A DNA stretch of 64,000 bases from Archangium sp. (GTDB taxonomy: Bacteria; Myxococcota; Myxococcia; Myxococcales; Myxococcaceae): the NCBI GenBank assembly GCA_030695565.1, contig JAUYRZ010000054.1:1-64000 (forward strand), given 5' to 3'. The notes beneath the pieces were generated by a model that saw only the letters and a program-made list of their open reading frames with translations, was not told the origin of the DNA and searched no databases. Position 1 is the first letter of the stretch. Every line of letters starts with the position of its first letter. Position numbers and translations under genes: made by a program. Shown one piece after another: positions 1 to 7,747 of the stretch.

Positions 1-225
1 GTTTCCACCGAGTTCGCCCTCATGTGCTCAGCCCACAACATCAGACTCTTCGTGGGTCGCTGGAGGGCTGCTGTCGTCGTTTTTTACGCCGTCCGCCTTC
101 GCCACGGCGCTTGGTGCTTCGGTTTTTCCGTCAGCGTGGAAATGGCCTCCTGAGCCACTCCAGATCCACTTACCTTCGTCACCCGCCGCGACCTGTCCGC
201 GACGGGCTATTTCACCGCTCTCTCT

Positions 226-248
226 GGGAGAGGGTCTGGGTGAGGGCC
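226..248 (+). repeat. Half copy of dispersed GGGAGAGGG repeat
   Basis: This carries GGGAGAGGG followed by a TCTGGGTGAGGGCC flank, the same half-site seen in the full copies elsewhere in the window. The left palindrome arm is degraded (CTCTCT). The remaining sequence from 1 to 290 shows no convincing gene: the short open frames crossing it are rich in Arg, Pro and Ser because they translate the repeat. Whether a gene ends just left of the window cannot be seen. Confidence 0.75.
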
Positions 249-290
249 GAGTGGCCTGCATAGGTCCGAATCCGGTGCTATGAATGGACC

Positions 291-554
291 ATGTCGACTC
301 TTCCGGTTTCGCAGGTCAAGGCGCGTCTCTCCGAGGTGATCGAAACGGCCCGCGCAACGGGTGAGGCGGTGATCATCACGCAGAACGGAGAGGGCACGGC
401 GGTGCTCCAGGATCTCGCCTCCTATGAGGCCACTCGCCGATCACTTGCGATGTTGAAGCTGGTCGCACAGGGCGAACGTGACCTGGCTCGAGGAAAGTCG
501 GTGTCGAACGCTGCCGTCTTCCGCGACCTCCGCAGGCGGCTGAGCGCCAAGTGA
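291..554 (+). CDS. Type II antitoxin, Phd/YefM family
   Basis: This 87-aa protein has the Phd/YefM layout: an N-terminal segment (STLPVSQVKARLSEVIE) that in the family forms the DNA-binding dimer, then ITQNGEGTAVLQDLASYEA, matching the usual 'ItrrGrpvAvLvs.eeYe' core, and a charged C-terminal helix expected to wrap the toxin. The next gene starts inside its stop codon (GTGA overlap, 551-554), so the two are translationally coupled. Family knowledge says such antitoxins neutralise the toxin and repress their own promoter. The start is the ATG at 291; no strong ribosome site precedes it. Confidence 0.9.
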   Translation: MSTLPVSQVKARLSEVIETARATGEAVIITQNGEGTAVLQDLASYEATRRSLAMLKLVAQGERDLARGKSVSNAAVFRDLRRRLSAK

Positions 555-874
555 AACGATTTTCGGTCCGTTGGGCGGCAGTGGCCCGAGACGACCTGGA
601 ACGAATCGTCAGTTACGTCGCGTTGAGCAGCGTGAAGAACGCCCTCGCGGCCGCTGATCGCCTCGAAAAGTTGGCGGAGAGCCTTCACACGCTTCCGCAT
701 CGCGGAAGGGTCGTTCCCGAGTTGGAGCGCCACGGCATCCGCGAGTGGCGTCAGGTGACCGAAGCGCCCTGGCGACTCATCTACAGAGTCGACAAGGTCG
801 AGATCGTTGCTCTTGTTGATGCACGCCGGAGCCTCGAGGACTTGCTCTTCGAGCGGCTCATGCATTCTGACTAG
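551..874 (+). CDS. RelE/ParE-family toxin
   Basis: This 107-aa basic protein begins at a GTG overlapping the antitoxin stop. It has the ParE/RelE features: an early RDDLERIVSYVA helix, a middle LPHRGRVVPELERHGIREWRQV segment and the strand WRLIYRVDKVEIVALVDARR that forms the core sheet in this family. ParE members poison DNA gyrase and RelE members cleave mRNA at ribosomes; the sequence alone does not decide between them, though the length and lack of an obvious RelE catalytic set fit ParE better. A dispersed repeat begins at the base after its TAG stop. Confidence 0.88.
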   Translation: MKRFSVRWAAVARDDLERIVSYVALSSVKNALAAADRLEKLAESLHTLPHRGRVVPELERHGIREWRQVTEAPWRLIYRVDKVEIVALVDARRSLEDLLFERLMHSD

Positions 875-911
875 GCCCTCACCCCGACCCTCTCCCGAGG
901 GGAGAGGGAGA
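875..911 (-). repeat. Dispersed palindromic repeat, full copy
   Basis: This contains CCCTCTCCC, a three-base loop and GGGAGAGGG, preceded on the plus strand by the GGCCCTCACCCCGA flank. It fills the 40-base space between the convergent toxin and permease genes, where it would form a hairpin in either transcript. Confidence 0.9.
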
Positions 912-914
912 CAG

Positions 915-2141
915 TTAGAGGAACAAGGCTCTCTCGGCGAGCAGCACCGCCAAGCCGATCACCAACGAGATCAGCGTCGCGGGCGCGCCGATGCGGAAGT
1001 ACTGCCAGAAGCTCACCTTGATCGTGTCCTTCGCGCCTTCGAACACGATCAAATTCGCCACCGAGCCAATCAGCGTCAGATTGCCCGCCAGCGTCGAGGC
1101 AAGCGCGAGGACCTGCCAGCCCAACCGCGGGTCGACCATGCCCGGCACCCACACCCGCGCGAGCATCACGAAGGGCACGTTCGAGAACAGGTTGGATGCC
1201 ACCAACGTCAGCGCCGTGAAGCCGAACGACTCGCGAATCGGCCCACCCACCATCAACGGCGCAAACAGATCGCGCATCGCGATCGCCCAGCCCTCCTTGT
1301 TCACCCCGTGCACCACGATGAACAAGCACGCGAAGAACAGCAGCAGCCCCAGGTCGAGCTTCTTGTACTGCTCCTCGGGGTTGATGCCGGCCACCACCAT
1401 TACCGCCGTCGCCCCGACCAACGCGCTCCACGACAGCGGCAGGCCCACGAAGAACGCGATCAGAATGCCCACCACCGCGATGCTGCAGATCACCAGCAAC
1501 CGGCGATCCACCAGAGGCGGCGGACCATCAGGATGGATCGACCGGTGCGGCAGTTCTTTCCGGAACGCGTAGAGCAATACCAGGAACACCACGCCCATCG
1601 AGAGCAACGCCGGCAGCGCCATGAACGCGATGAACTGCGCGTAGGGCATCTGCGACGCGACACCGATGATCATGTTCTGCGGGTTGCCCGTGAACGTGGC
1701 CGCCGAGCCCGCGTTCGACGCCATGCACAGCCCGAGCAGGTACGGCAGGGGAGGCAGGTCGGCGCTCTTCACCAGCATCAACACCAGCGGCGTGAGCATC
1801 AGGCACACCGTGTCGTTGACCAGGAAGGCTGAGAGCACGCCGCTGATCATCACCAGCGCGAACAACAACCCTCTCGGCGTCTTCGAGTGCCGCAGCACGT
1901 AGTACGCGGTCGCCCGGAAGAAGGCCGCGCGCGTCAGGTACGCCGCCAACAACATCATCCCCAGCAGCAGGACGATGGTGTCGACGTCGACGGCTTGCGC
2001 CACTTCGTTGGGCGGGATGATACCCAGGCCGACCATCGCCGCGGCGCCGACCAACGCGGCACCGGTGCGATCGAGTTTGATCCAGGGAAGCTTGAAGCCA
2101 GCGAGGAAGACGTAGGTGAGAAGGAATACGACGAGCGCCAA
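915..2141 (-). CDS. SLC13/ArsB/NhaD-type anion permease
   Basis: This 408-aa protein is almost entirely hydrophobic, with about ten to eleven predicted membrane spans. Two ion-transporter-superfamily signatures are visible: FLVNDTVCLMLTPLVLML, a hairpin with a polar Asn-Asp pair in the membrane, and SNAGSAATFTGNPQNMIIG, which matches the SN(I/A)GG.AT..G.P.N loop of ArsB, NhaD and SLC13 carriers. The substrate cannot be read: arsenite, sulfate, dicarboxylate and Na+/H+ exchange are all known in the superfamily. No ars genes are adjacent, so arsenite is not specially favoured. The gene stands alone between two copies of the dispersed repeat. Confidence 0.85.
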   Translation of the reverse strand: MALVVFLLTYVFLAGFKLPWIKLDRTGAALVGAAAMVGLGIIPPNEVAQAVDVDTIVLLLGMMLLAAYLTRAAFFRATAYYVLRHSKTPRGLLFALVMISGVLSAFLVNDTVCLMLTPLVLMLVKSADLPPLPYLLGLCMASNAGSAATFTGNPQNMIIGVASQMPYAQFIAFMALPALLSMGVVFLVLLYAFRKELPHRSIHPDGPPPLVDRRLLVICSIAVVGILIAFFVGLPLSWSALVGATAVMVVAGINPEEQYKKLDLGLLLFFACLFIVVHGVNKEGWAIAMRDLFAPLMVGGPIRESFGFTALTLVASNLFSNVPFVMLARVWVPGMVDPRLGWQVLALASTLAGNLTLIGSVANLIVFEGAKDTIKVSFWQYFRIGAPATLISLVIGLAVLLAERALFL

Positions 2142-2162
2142 AAGCGATCTCCGAGCGTGTTT

Positions 2163-2203
2163 GCCCTCTCCCCGACCCTCTCCCCCGCGCGGGGAGAGGG
2201 AGG
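2163..2203 (-). repeat. Dispersed palindromic repeat, full copy
   Basis: The palindrome CCCTCTCCCC/GGGGAGAGGG has a GC-rich loop. The flank reads GCCCTCTCCCCGA on the plus strand, which is the 'TCTCCCC' subtype shared with the copies near 52.5, 53.1 and 57.4 kb. It lies between the Ku stop and the permease start, which read in the same direction. Confidence 0.88.
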
Positions 2204-2222
2204 ACCGCGAGGACGGTGCCGG

Positions 2223-3104
2223 TTAGCCCTTGGCCTTCTTCTTCTTGGCCGGCTCGGCCGCTTCGTCGGAAGCCGCGGCCCGCTTGGGCGGCTTGCGCTC
2301 GGTCTCGACGGGCGCTGCGGCCGGAGCAGCCGCGCCACGCGCGAGCGAGGCCTTCAGCGCCTCCATCAGGTCGACCACCTTCGCGACCGGAGCCGGCTGC
2401 GGCGTGAGATCCACCGCCTCGCCCTTGATCTTGCGATCGAGCATGTCGCGCAGCCGCTCGCGGTACTCATCCTTGTACTGCGTGATGTCGAACTTCGGCT
2501 TGGCCATCGCGGTGATGAACTGTTTGGCCAGCCCGAGTTCGGCCTCGGTGACCGTCGCGTCGGGGATCGGAATCTCACCGAGCGTCTTCACCTCTTCCGC
2601 GTACCGAAGCTGCTGCATCACGATCGAGCCGTTGAGCGGGCGGAACACCACCAGCTGCTGCTTGCCGCGCGCCACGTACTTCGCGACCGCCGCGTAACGC
2701 GCATCGGTCAACGCCGCCGCGAGCAGCTTGTACGCACGCTCAGCGCCCTTGTCGGGCCCGAGGTAGTAGCCGTTCTCGAAATAGAGCGGGTCGACGCTGT
2801 CGAGCGGCACGAACTCGGTGATGTCCATCGAGCGCGAGGTGGCCAGCTCGAGCGCGTCGAGCTCTTCCTCATTGACGATGAGGTACTGGTCTTTGGCGTA
2901 CTCGTAGCCCTTCACGATCTTCTCGCGGGGCACGATCTCGCCCGTCTCCGGGTCGTACATCTGCTGCTTGAGCCGGGTCTTCTTGTCGGCGTGCAGTTGG
3001 TTGAAACTGATTTTCTCGGTGGTGTTGTTCGCGGAGAACACCTTCACCGGGATATTGACCAGCCCGAAGCTGATCGTTCCTGTCCCCATCGCACGTGCGG
3101 CCAT
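2223..3104 (-). CDS. ku: Ku protein (bacterial NHEJ)
   Basis: This 293-aa protein has the bacterial Ku opening (GTGTISFGLVNIPVKVFSA) and the full Ku core to about residue 200, including QMYDPETGEIVPREKIVKGYEY and the DPLYFENGYYLGPD block. Bacterial Ku forms a homodimeric ring on broken DNA ends and recruits LigD. The last 50 residues are Ala/Pro-rich and finish in a Lys cluster (AKKKKAKG), a basic tail common in Ku. It is divergent from ligD with only about 35 bases between the starts, so both probably share one control region. A start five codons downstream (second Met) is equally possible. Confidence 0.97.
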   Translation of the reverse strand: MAARAMGTGTISFGLVNIPVKVFSANNTTEKISFNQLHADKKTRLKQQMYDPETGEIVPREKIVKGYEYAKDQYLIVNEEELDALELATSRSMDITEFVPLDSVDPLYFENGYYLGPDKGAERAYKLLAAALTDARYAAVAKYVARGKQQLVVFRPLNGSIVMQQLRYAEEVKTLGEIPIPDATVTEAELGLAKQFITAMAKPKFDITQYKDEYRERLRDMLDRKIKGEAVDLTPQPAPVAKVVDLMEALKASLARGAAAPAAAPVETERKPPKRAAASDEAAEPAKKKKAKG

Positions 3105-3139
3105 GTTCGGTACCGTACCTCCAAGTGGCTGATTCGAAA

Positions 3140-4975
3140 ATGACTGCCGACGACATCGTTTTGCAACTCGCCGAAGCGCGGCCCACTGCCTTTTCGAAGG
3201 ATGGCTGGGGCTTCGAGCTGAAGTTCGATGGCTTCCGCCTGCTGGCCGAACGCATTGGCGGCAAGGTGCGGCTGGTCCTCCGGAGAGGTCGGGAGGCGAC
3301 CCGGCAATTTCCGGAGATCGTCACCGCGCTTGAGCAGATTCCCGGCGGAGATTTCATCGTCGATGGGGAGCTGGTCATTCAGGATGAACACGGCCGGCCG
3401 ATCTTCCAGCGGCTGCTCACCCGCGGCACCCTGACCGGCCAGCGGGAGATCGATCAGGGCATGCGGGCAAACCCAGCCGTCTTCTTCGCGTTCGATCTGC
3501 TGATGGATGAAGGCGCCGATCTGCGCGCGCTCAAGCTGCGAGACCGGAAGGCCCGGTTGATGACCCGGTTTCCCAAACTCGAGCGCGTGCTGCCCGTCGA
3601 GTACGTGGAGCGCGAAGGCGAGGCGCTGCTCGAGGCCGTGCGCGGTCAACAACTCGAAGGCATCGTCGCGAAGGATCTCTCGGCGCCGTATCGTGGTGGC
3701 CGCAACCCCACCTGGCTCAAGATCGCGCTCAAGCACGTCGCTGACTTCGCGGTGATTGGGTACGCCGACGACTTCAACGCGCTCTACCTCGCCACCTGGG
3801 ATGGGCTGCAGTTCGTCTTCGCCGGCAAGGTCGGCTCGGGCATCACGCCGAAGATCGGTGAGAGCATTCGACCGCTGCTCGAGGCCACCACGCTCAAGGC
3901 GCCGCCGTGCATCGGGGAGGTGCCCAGGGAGAAAGAAGCGCGCTGGTGCACGCCGCAGCTGGTCGTCGAGGTGCGCTTCAAGAATTGGCCTGAAGGGATG
4001 TCGATTCGCGAGCCGGCCTTCTTGCGGTTTCGGGAAGACAAGCTGCCGACCGAGTGTCCCACGCCGAACTTCGGGCACGCGCCTGCTCCGGCTCAGGCGG
4101 CGCAGGCTCCGAAGATCTCGAACACCGACAAGGTGCTCTTTCCTGAGGACGGCATCACCAAAGGCGAGCTCGTCGAGTACTACCGGCAGGTCTCGAAGTG
4201 GCTGCTCCCGTATCTGGTCGATCGGCCGCTCATGCTCACCCGGTATCCCGATGGCATTCGAGGGAAGAGCTTCTTTCAGAAGGGTGCTCCGCTGAAGGCG
4301 CCCGACTTCGTGCGCACCATCCGTGTTCGCAACGAAGAGGAGCAGCGCGACATCGATCAGATCGTTTGTGACGACCTGCGCACGCTCGAGTGGTGCGCGA
4401 ACCTGGCCACCTTGCCGCTCCACATTCCGGCAAGCAGAGTGGGTTCACTCGACAAGGCCGACTGGGCGGTCATCGACTTCGATCCGAAGGGGGCTCCGTT
4501 CGAGGACGTGATGACCCTGGCCCGCGCGCTTCATGAGCGGTGCGAGCGGGCAGGGCTGCCGACCTTCGTGAAGACGAGCGGCGCGAATGGTTTGCACGTG
4601 CTCATTCCGCTCGCGGGGCAGCTGGATCACGCGGGGGCGCGGCAGCTGGCGGAGTTGTTGTCGCAGTTGCTGGTCGCGGAGTTTCCGAAGCTCTCCACGC
4701 TCGAGCGAGCGATTCCGAAGCGGCAGGGGCGGGTGTACGTCGATGCGCTTCAGAACGGGCAGGGGAAGCTGGTGGCCAGTCCGTTCTGTGTTCGGGCTCA
4801 GGATGGGGCTCCGGTGTCGATGTCACTCGACTGGAGTGAGGTCGTGAGCGGGCTCACTGCGCGAACTTTTACTTTGAAGAATGCGATCGAGCGGCTCGAG
4901 AAGATCGGTGACCCGATGGCTTCGGTGCTCACGATGAAGGTCGACATTGGGTCGGCCCTGGGCAAGCTGACCTAG
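3140..4975 (+). CDS. ligD: LigD: ATP-dependent DNA ligase-polymerase
   Basis: This is a 611-aa LigD with domain order ligase then polymerase. The ligase half has the adenylated lysine in ELKFDGFR (Lys 28 from the chosen start) and motif DGELVI, followed by an OB-fold with VVEVRFKNWPEG. The C-terminal half is the primase-polymerase domain, with AVIDFDPKGAPF carrying the DxD metal site and TSGANGLHVLIPL. No 3'-phosphoesterase domain is present, unlike the three-domain mycobacterial and Pseudomonas enzymes. With Ku it should seal double-strand breaks. I chose the ATG at 3140; GTG codons at 3125 and 3095 are in frame, but 3095 would overlap the Ku gene. Confidence 0.96.
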   Translation: MTADDIVLQLAEARPTAFSKDGWGFELKFDGFRLLAERIGGKVRLVLRRGREATRQFPEIVTALEQIPGGDFIVDGELVIQDEHGRPIFQRLLTRGTLTGQREIDQGMRANPAVFFAFDLLMDEGADLRALKLRDRKARLMTRFPKLERVLPVEYVEREGEALLEAVRGQQLEGIVAKDLSAPYRGGRNPTWLKIALKHVADFAVIGYADDFNALYLATWDGLQFVFAGKVGSGITPKIGESIRPLLEATTLKAPPCIGEVPREKEARWCTPQLVVEVRFKNWPEGMSIREPAFLRFREDKLPTECPTPNFGHAPAPAQAAQAPKISNTDKVLFPEDGITKGELVEYYRQVSKWLLPYLVDRPLMLTRYPDGIRGKSFFQKGAPLKAPDFVRTIRVRNEEEQRDIDQIVCDDLRTLEWCANLATLPLHIPASRVGSLDKADWAVIDFDPKGAPFEDVMTLARALHERCERAGLPTFVKTSGANGLHVLIPLAGQLDHAGARQLAELLSQLLVAEFPKLSTLERAIPKRQGRVYVDALQNGQGKLVASPFCVRAQDGAPVSMSLDWSEVVSGLTARTFTLKNAIERLEKIGDPMASVLTMKVDIGSALGKLT

Positions 4976-5001
4976 CGAGCGCGGTGCGAAAGGGTGAGCA
5001 C

Positions 5002-5466
5002 ATGAGTGAGGTCGTGTTGCTTTTCGCGGGGTCCCGAAAGAATGGGTCCCCGGTGCAAGAAGAGGTCGTTCTCGAACGCCTTGGCGGGGACAGGTTCCGA
5101 GTGGTGCAGTCACCCGGATTGGTGCTTGGGATCGCCGCCGGCGATGTGATCACCGTGGACGGAGATCGCCCCACAGTGGTCGTACGCGGCGGGAATCTGT
5201 GCGTTCAGATTTTCTCGATCGCAGATATTGCCAGGATCGAACCAGTCGCGACCGAGCGACTGCGTGGGCTGGGCGGCTATCTCGATGGCAGCGCAGAAAA
5301 GGAGCTGGTCTTCACTCTGCCGCTCACCGCGGGCTGGCAGAACATTGAGAGAGTCTTGAATGAAGTTGTCGCTCAGTTCCCAGGGGCCGAGTGGCTCTAT
5401 GGAAACGTCTACGATGCCGTGGACGGAGTGACTCCGCTCAATTGGTGGGTGAAGCCAACTTCGTGA
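5002..5466 (+). CDS. Small DUF4265-like protein
   Basis: This 154-aa soluble protein starts at ATG 5002 after an AAGGG ribosome site; a GTG at 4984 is also in frame. The sequence runs LERLGGDRFRVVQSPGLVLGIAAGD then an aromatic C-terminus ending NWWVKP. The 'P.lv.giA.GD.i.vd' strand pattern resembles DUF4265, a small family of unknown function; this assignment is by eye. It follows ligD by 26 bases in the same direction, but that does not establish a repair role. A dispersed repeat starts right after its stop. Confidence 0.75.
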   Translation: MSEVVLLFAGSRKNGSPVQEEVVLERLGGDRFRVVQSPGLVLGIAAGDVITVDGDRPTVVVRGGNLCVQIFSIADIARIEPVATERLRGLGGYLDGSAEKELVFTLPLTAGWQNIERVLNEVVAQFPGAEWLYGNVYDAVDGVTPLNWWVKPTS

Positions 5467-5502
5467 GGCCCTCACCCCGACCCTCTCCCGGAGGGAGAGG
5501 GG
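5467..5502 (-). repeat. Dispersed palindromic repeat, full copy
   Basis: GGCCCTCACCCCGA is followed by the CCCTCTCCC/GGGAGAGGG hairpin. It begins at the base after the TGA of the plus-strand gene and sits in the convergent junction with tcdA. Confidence 0.9.
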
Positions 5503-5525
5503 ACCTCGTTTCCGTCTTCTTCTTT

Positions 5526-6383
5526 CTATCGGCCCTGCGCGATTCGGCGGATGGCGACCCCGGCGATGTGCATGCCGAAGATCGAGGTCACGTAGGCGAC
5601 CGAGCCATCGATCTGATTGCGGTGCTCACACGAGTGGAACTCGTTCTCGCCGTGCGGACAGACGCACATGAACCCGCCCGACGCCTCGTCGTACTTGAGG
5701 TCGAAGGGATCTCTCCGCGGCTCGATCGAGAACACCGCCGTGATGCCCGTCGGCTTGTTCGTGTCGATGCCGTGCTTGCGCTTGAGCAGCTTCCTCACGT
5801 CCTTCGCGAACGGATCCATGTGCGTCTCGCACAGATCGTCCACCCGGATGTACGTCGGGTCGAGCCGGCCCGCCGCGCCCATCGAGCTCACCACCGGGAT
5901 GCCGCGCTTCACGCACTCGTTGAGCAGGTGCAGCTTCGCCTTGATGTTGTCGATCGCGTCGACGACGTAGTCGATCTTCCCCTCGAGCATCTGCTCCGAG
6001 CACTCTTCCCGGTAGAACTCTTTGACCGCCGTCACCTCGCATTCCGGGTTGATGCTCTTGCAGCGCTGCGCCATCAGCTCGGCCTTGCCCTTGCCGACCG
6101 TGCTCACCGTCGCGTGCAGCTGGCGGTTCGAGTTCGTCACGCAGACCACGTCGAAGTCGACCAGGGTCAGCTTGCCCACGCCGCTGCGCACCAGGCCCTC
6201 GACCGTGTAGCTGCCCACGCCGCCCAGCCCGAACACCACCACGTGCGCGTCTTGAAGCCGGCGCATGCCCTGGTCACCGATCAATCGCCCCGTGCGATCG
6301 AACCTTCGGTGCAGGCGAAACGGCTTCTCGACGGGGGGAGCCTGAACTTCGACGGGCGGGGGAACTTCCAAGGCGGGCTGCAT
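5526..6383 (-). CDS. tcdA: tRNA threonylcarbamoyladenosine dehydratase TcdA
   Basis: This 285-aa protein of the ThiF/E1 superfamily matches TcdA (CsdL/YgdL), which uses ATP to cyclise the t6A base at tRNA position 37. After a 25-residue Pro-rich lead, RFDRTGRLIGDQGM opens the fold, VVFGLGGVGSYTVEGL is the nucleotide-binding glycine loop, TNSNRQ follows, and DYVVDAIDNIKAK is the conserved Asp strand. The C-terminal FMCVCPHG...FHSCEHR Cys cluster is also TcdA-like. It is followed after nine bases by a TatD gene in the same direction. Confidence 0.95.
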   Translation of the reverse strand: MQPALEVPPPVEVQAPPVEKPFRLHRRFDRTGRLIGDQGMRRLQDAHVVVFGLGGVGSYTVEGLVRSGVGKLTLVDFDVVCVTNSNRQLHATVSTVGKGKAELMAQRCKSINPECEVTAVKEFYREECSEQMLEGKIDYVVDAIDNIKAKLHLLNECVKRGIPVVSSMGAAGRLDPTYIRVDDLCETHMDPFAKDVRKLLKRKHGIDTNKPTGITAVFSIEPRRDPFDLKYDEASGGFMCVCPHGENEFHSCEHRNQIDGSVAYVTSIFGMHIAGVAIRRIAQGR

Positions 6384-6392
6384 GCCGCCCCT

Positions 6393-7172
6393 CTAGCGCG
6401 ACTCGAAGGTGCACCGGAAGAAGCGGCGCGCATTCTCCGCAGTCCGTTCTCGCAGTTCGACGCCCAGGTACGTGGCCATCGAGTCGATGATCAGCGGCAG
6501 GTATTGCGGTTCGGAGCGCTCTCCGCGGTGCGGATGCGGGGCTTGATCAGGCGCGTCGGTCTCACCCATCAGCCGCTCCAGCGGGATCTTCTTGAGCGCC
6601 TCCAGCGGCCTCCTCGCTTCCGGAAAACTCACGGGCCCTGCGAAGGAGAAGTGACAACCCGCCTTCACGTAGAACGGCGTCAGATCGGCCGAGCCTGAGT
6701 AGGAATGCATCAGCAATCCGGCCTCCGGGATCGGGTGCTCCTTCAAGTAACGCTGGAGATGGGGATGAGCGCGGTAGCAATGCACCAGCAAAGGCAGCCC
6801 GTGCTTCTTCGCGAGCTCGAAGTGCGCGTGCAGAACCCGCAGTTGGCGTTCGATCGGCGCACCCGCTTCGCTGGGTCCATCGAGCCCACATTCGCCGACA
6901 GCAATGGCGGTTCCGGGGAGAAGTGAGTCCAACGTGGCGAGGTGCCGCTCGTCGTCGGCCTCAGGCAGCGAAGGCAGAAGCTGAGGGTGAATGCCCAGGC
7001 CGACCTGCACCCGCGCGTCGCGCTGGGGCCAGGCGAGCAGGGGCTCCCAGGCGGTCGGTCCAATGGCGGGAATCACCATGCCGGTCACGCCTGCGGCCCA
7101 CGCGCGTTCGAGCACGGCCTCGCGGTCTGCATCGAAGCGGGGCACGTCGAGGTGGCAGTGGGTGTCGATCAC
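6393..7172 (-). CDS. tatD: TatD-family metal-dependent hydrolase
   Basis: This 259-aa TIM-barrel hydrolase has all TatD metal-site motifs in order: DTHCHLD at residues 3-9, GECGLD, VHCYRAH, HSYSGS and ETDAP. TatD-family proteins are deoxyribonucleases acting on damaged or fragmented DNA, and several act as 3'-5' exonucleases. The length matches the family. It is the middle gene of a minus-strand group with tcdA and a Trm112-like gene, with spacings of 9 and 28 bases, so it is probably co-transcribed. The exact paralogue (TatD, YcfH or YjjV type) is not resolved. Confidence 0.93.
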   Translation of the reverse strand: MIDTHCHLDVPRFDADREAVLERAWAAGVTGMVIPAIGPTAWEPLLAWPQRDARVQVGLGIHPQLLPSLPEADDERHLATLDSLLPGTAIAVGECGLDGPSEAGAPIERQLRVLHAHFELAKKHGLPLLVHCYRAHPHLQRYLKEHPIPEAGLLMHSYSGSADLTPFYVKAGCHFSFAGPVSFPEARRPLEALKKIPLERLMGETDAPDQAPHPHRGERSEPQYLPLIIDSMATYLGVELRERTAENARRFFRCTFESR

Positions 7173-7200
7173 AGATCGCCGCTCGGGAGGAGCGGTGGCT

Positions 7201-7431
7201 TTAGAAGTTGGGCTTCACGCCGTCACGCTGGGCGAGCGCGAGCAAGCGCTCATGCTCCGACGCATCGGCGGGTTTGGCTTCTTCGATGAGCATCTGGGGG
7301 ACGTCGTTCTCGACGCGATACTTTCGCTTCAGGCGCGGGTTGTAGAGCACCTGTTCGGTCGCGAAGAACAGCAACGAGCCCTTGTCTTCAGGGCACGCAA
7401 GAATCTCGAGCAGCCTGGGGTCGAGCGCCAT
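7201..7431 (-). CDS. Trm112/YcaR-like small protein
   Basis: This 76-aa protein begins MALDPRLLEILACPEDKGSL and ends with a YRVENDVPQMLIEEA block, the classic Trm112p/UPF0434 (YcaR) pattern 'LleiLaCP.ckg.L...yp...giP.mL.deA'. Only the first Cys of the usual zinc-ribbon set is kept, so zinc binding is doubtful. Trm112 proteins act as activating partners of methyltransferases in eukaryotes and archaea; the bacterial role is unsettled. A start eight codons upstream is in frame, but the family alignment favours this one. Confidence 0.85.
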   Translation of the reverse strand: MALDPRLLEILACPEDKGSLLFFATEQVLYNPRLKRKYRVENDVPQMLIEEAKPADASEHERLLALAQRDGVKPNF

Positions 7432-7456
7432 GGCCTGAGGCCTACCACACGTCACT

Positions 7457-7660
7457 TCAGATGAAGACGAGCTTGCGGCCCACCCGCTCCGACAGGCGCG
7501 CAGAACCGAGCACGCGCATCACTTGCCCCGTGTCTCCCAGCGCGTCGAACGCGGCGGTGATGAGGTCTCCGACGGTCAACGTCTTCGCCTCCACGGTGAC
7601 CTTCATCTTGGTGCGGATCTTCGGCATCGGTCGGCGGCCCTGCATTTTGCTGTTCTTCAT
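7457..7660 (-). CDS. 67-aa basic conserved-type small protein
   Basis: I do not recognise this gene. It encodes 67 residues from an ATG preceded at ideal spacing by a near-perfect ribosome site (GGAGGGAACACC then ATG). The first 20 residues are basic (KNSKMQGRRPMPKIRTKMK), and the rest reads TVGDLITAAFDALGDTGQVMRVLGS, a compact helical pattern with 'VGDLITAAFD' resembling phage or plasmid DNA-associated small proteins only loosely. It heads the minus-strand group with the Trm112-like gene and is divergent from the TonB receptor, 87 bases away. The strong ribosome site argues that it is expressed. Confidence 0.75.
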   Translation of the reverse strand: MKNSKMQGRRPMPKIRTKMKVTVEAKTLTVGDLITAAFDALGDTGQVMRVLGSARLSERVGRKLVFI

Positions 7661-7747
7661 GGTGTTCCCTCCGGTGAGACCCGTTACAGAGCACCGCTCG
7701 TGCCACTCCCCCCGCGGCGAACTTCCGCGTACTTGAGACTCATCCCC

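Noticed and set aside
24-263. Short open frames on both strands at the left edge
   Set aside because: They run through the dispersed repeat and yield RPSPRPSPR-type peptides; neither has a ribosome site or family motif.
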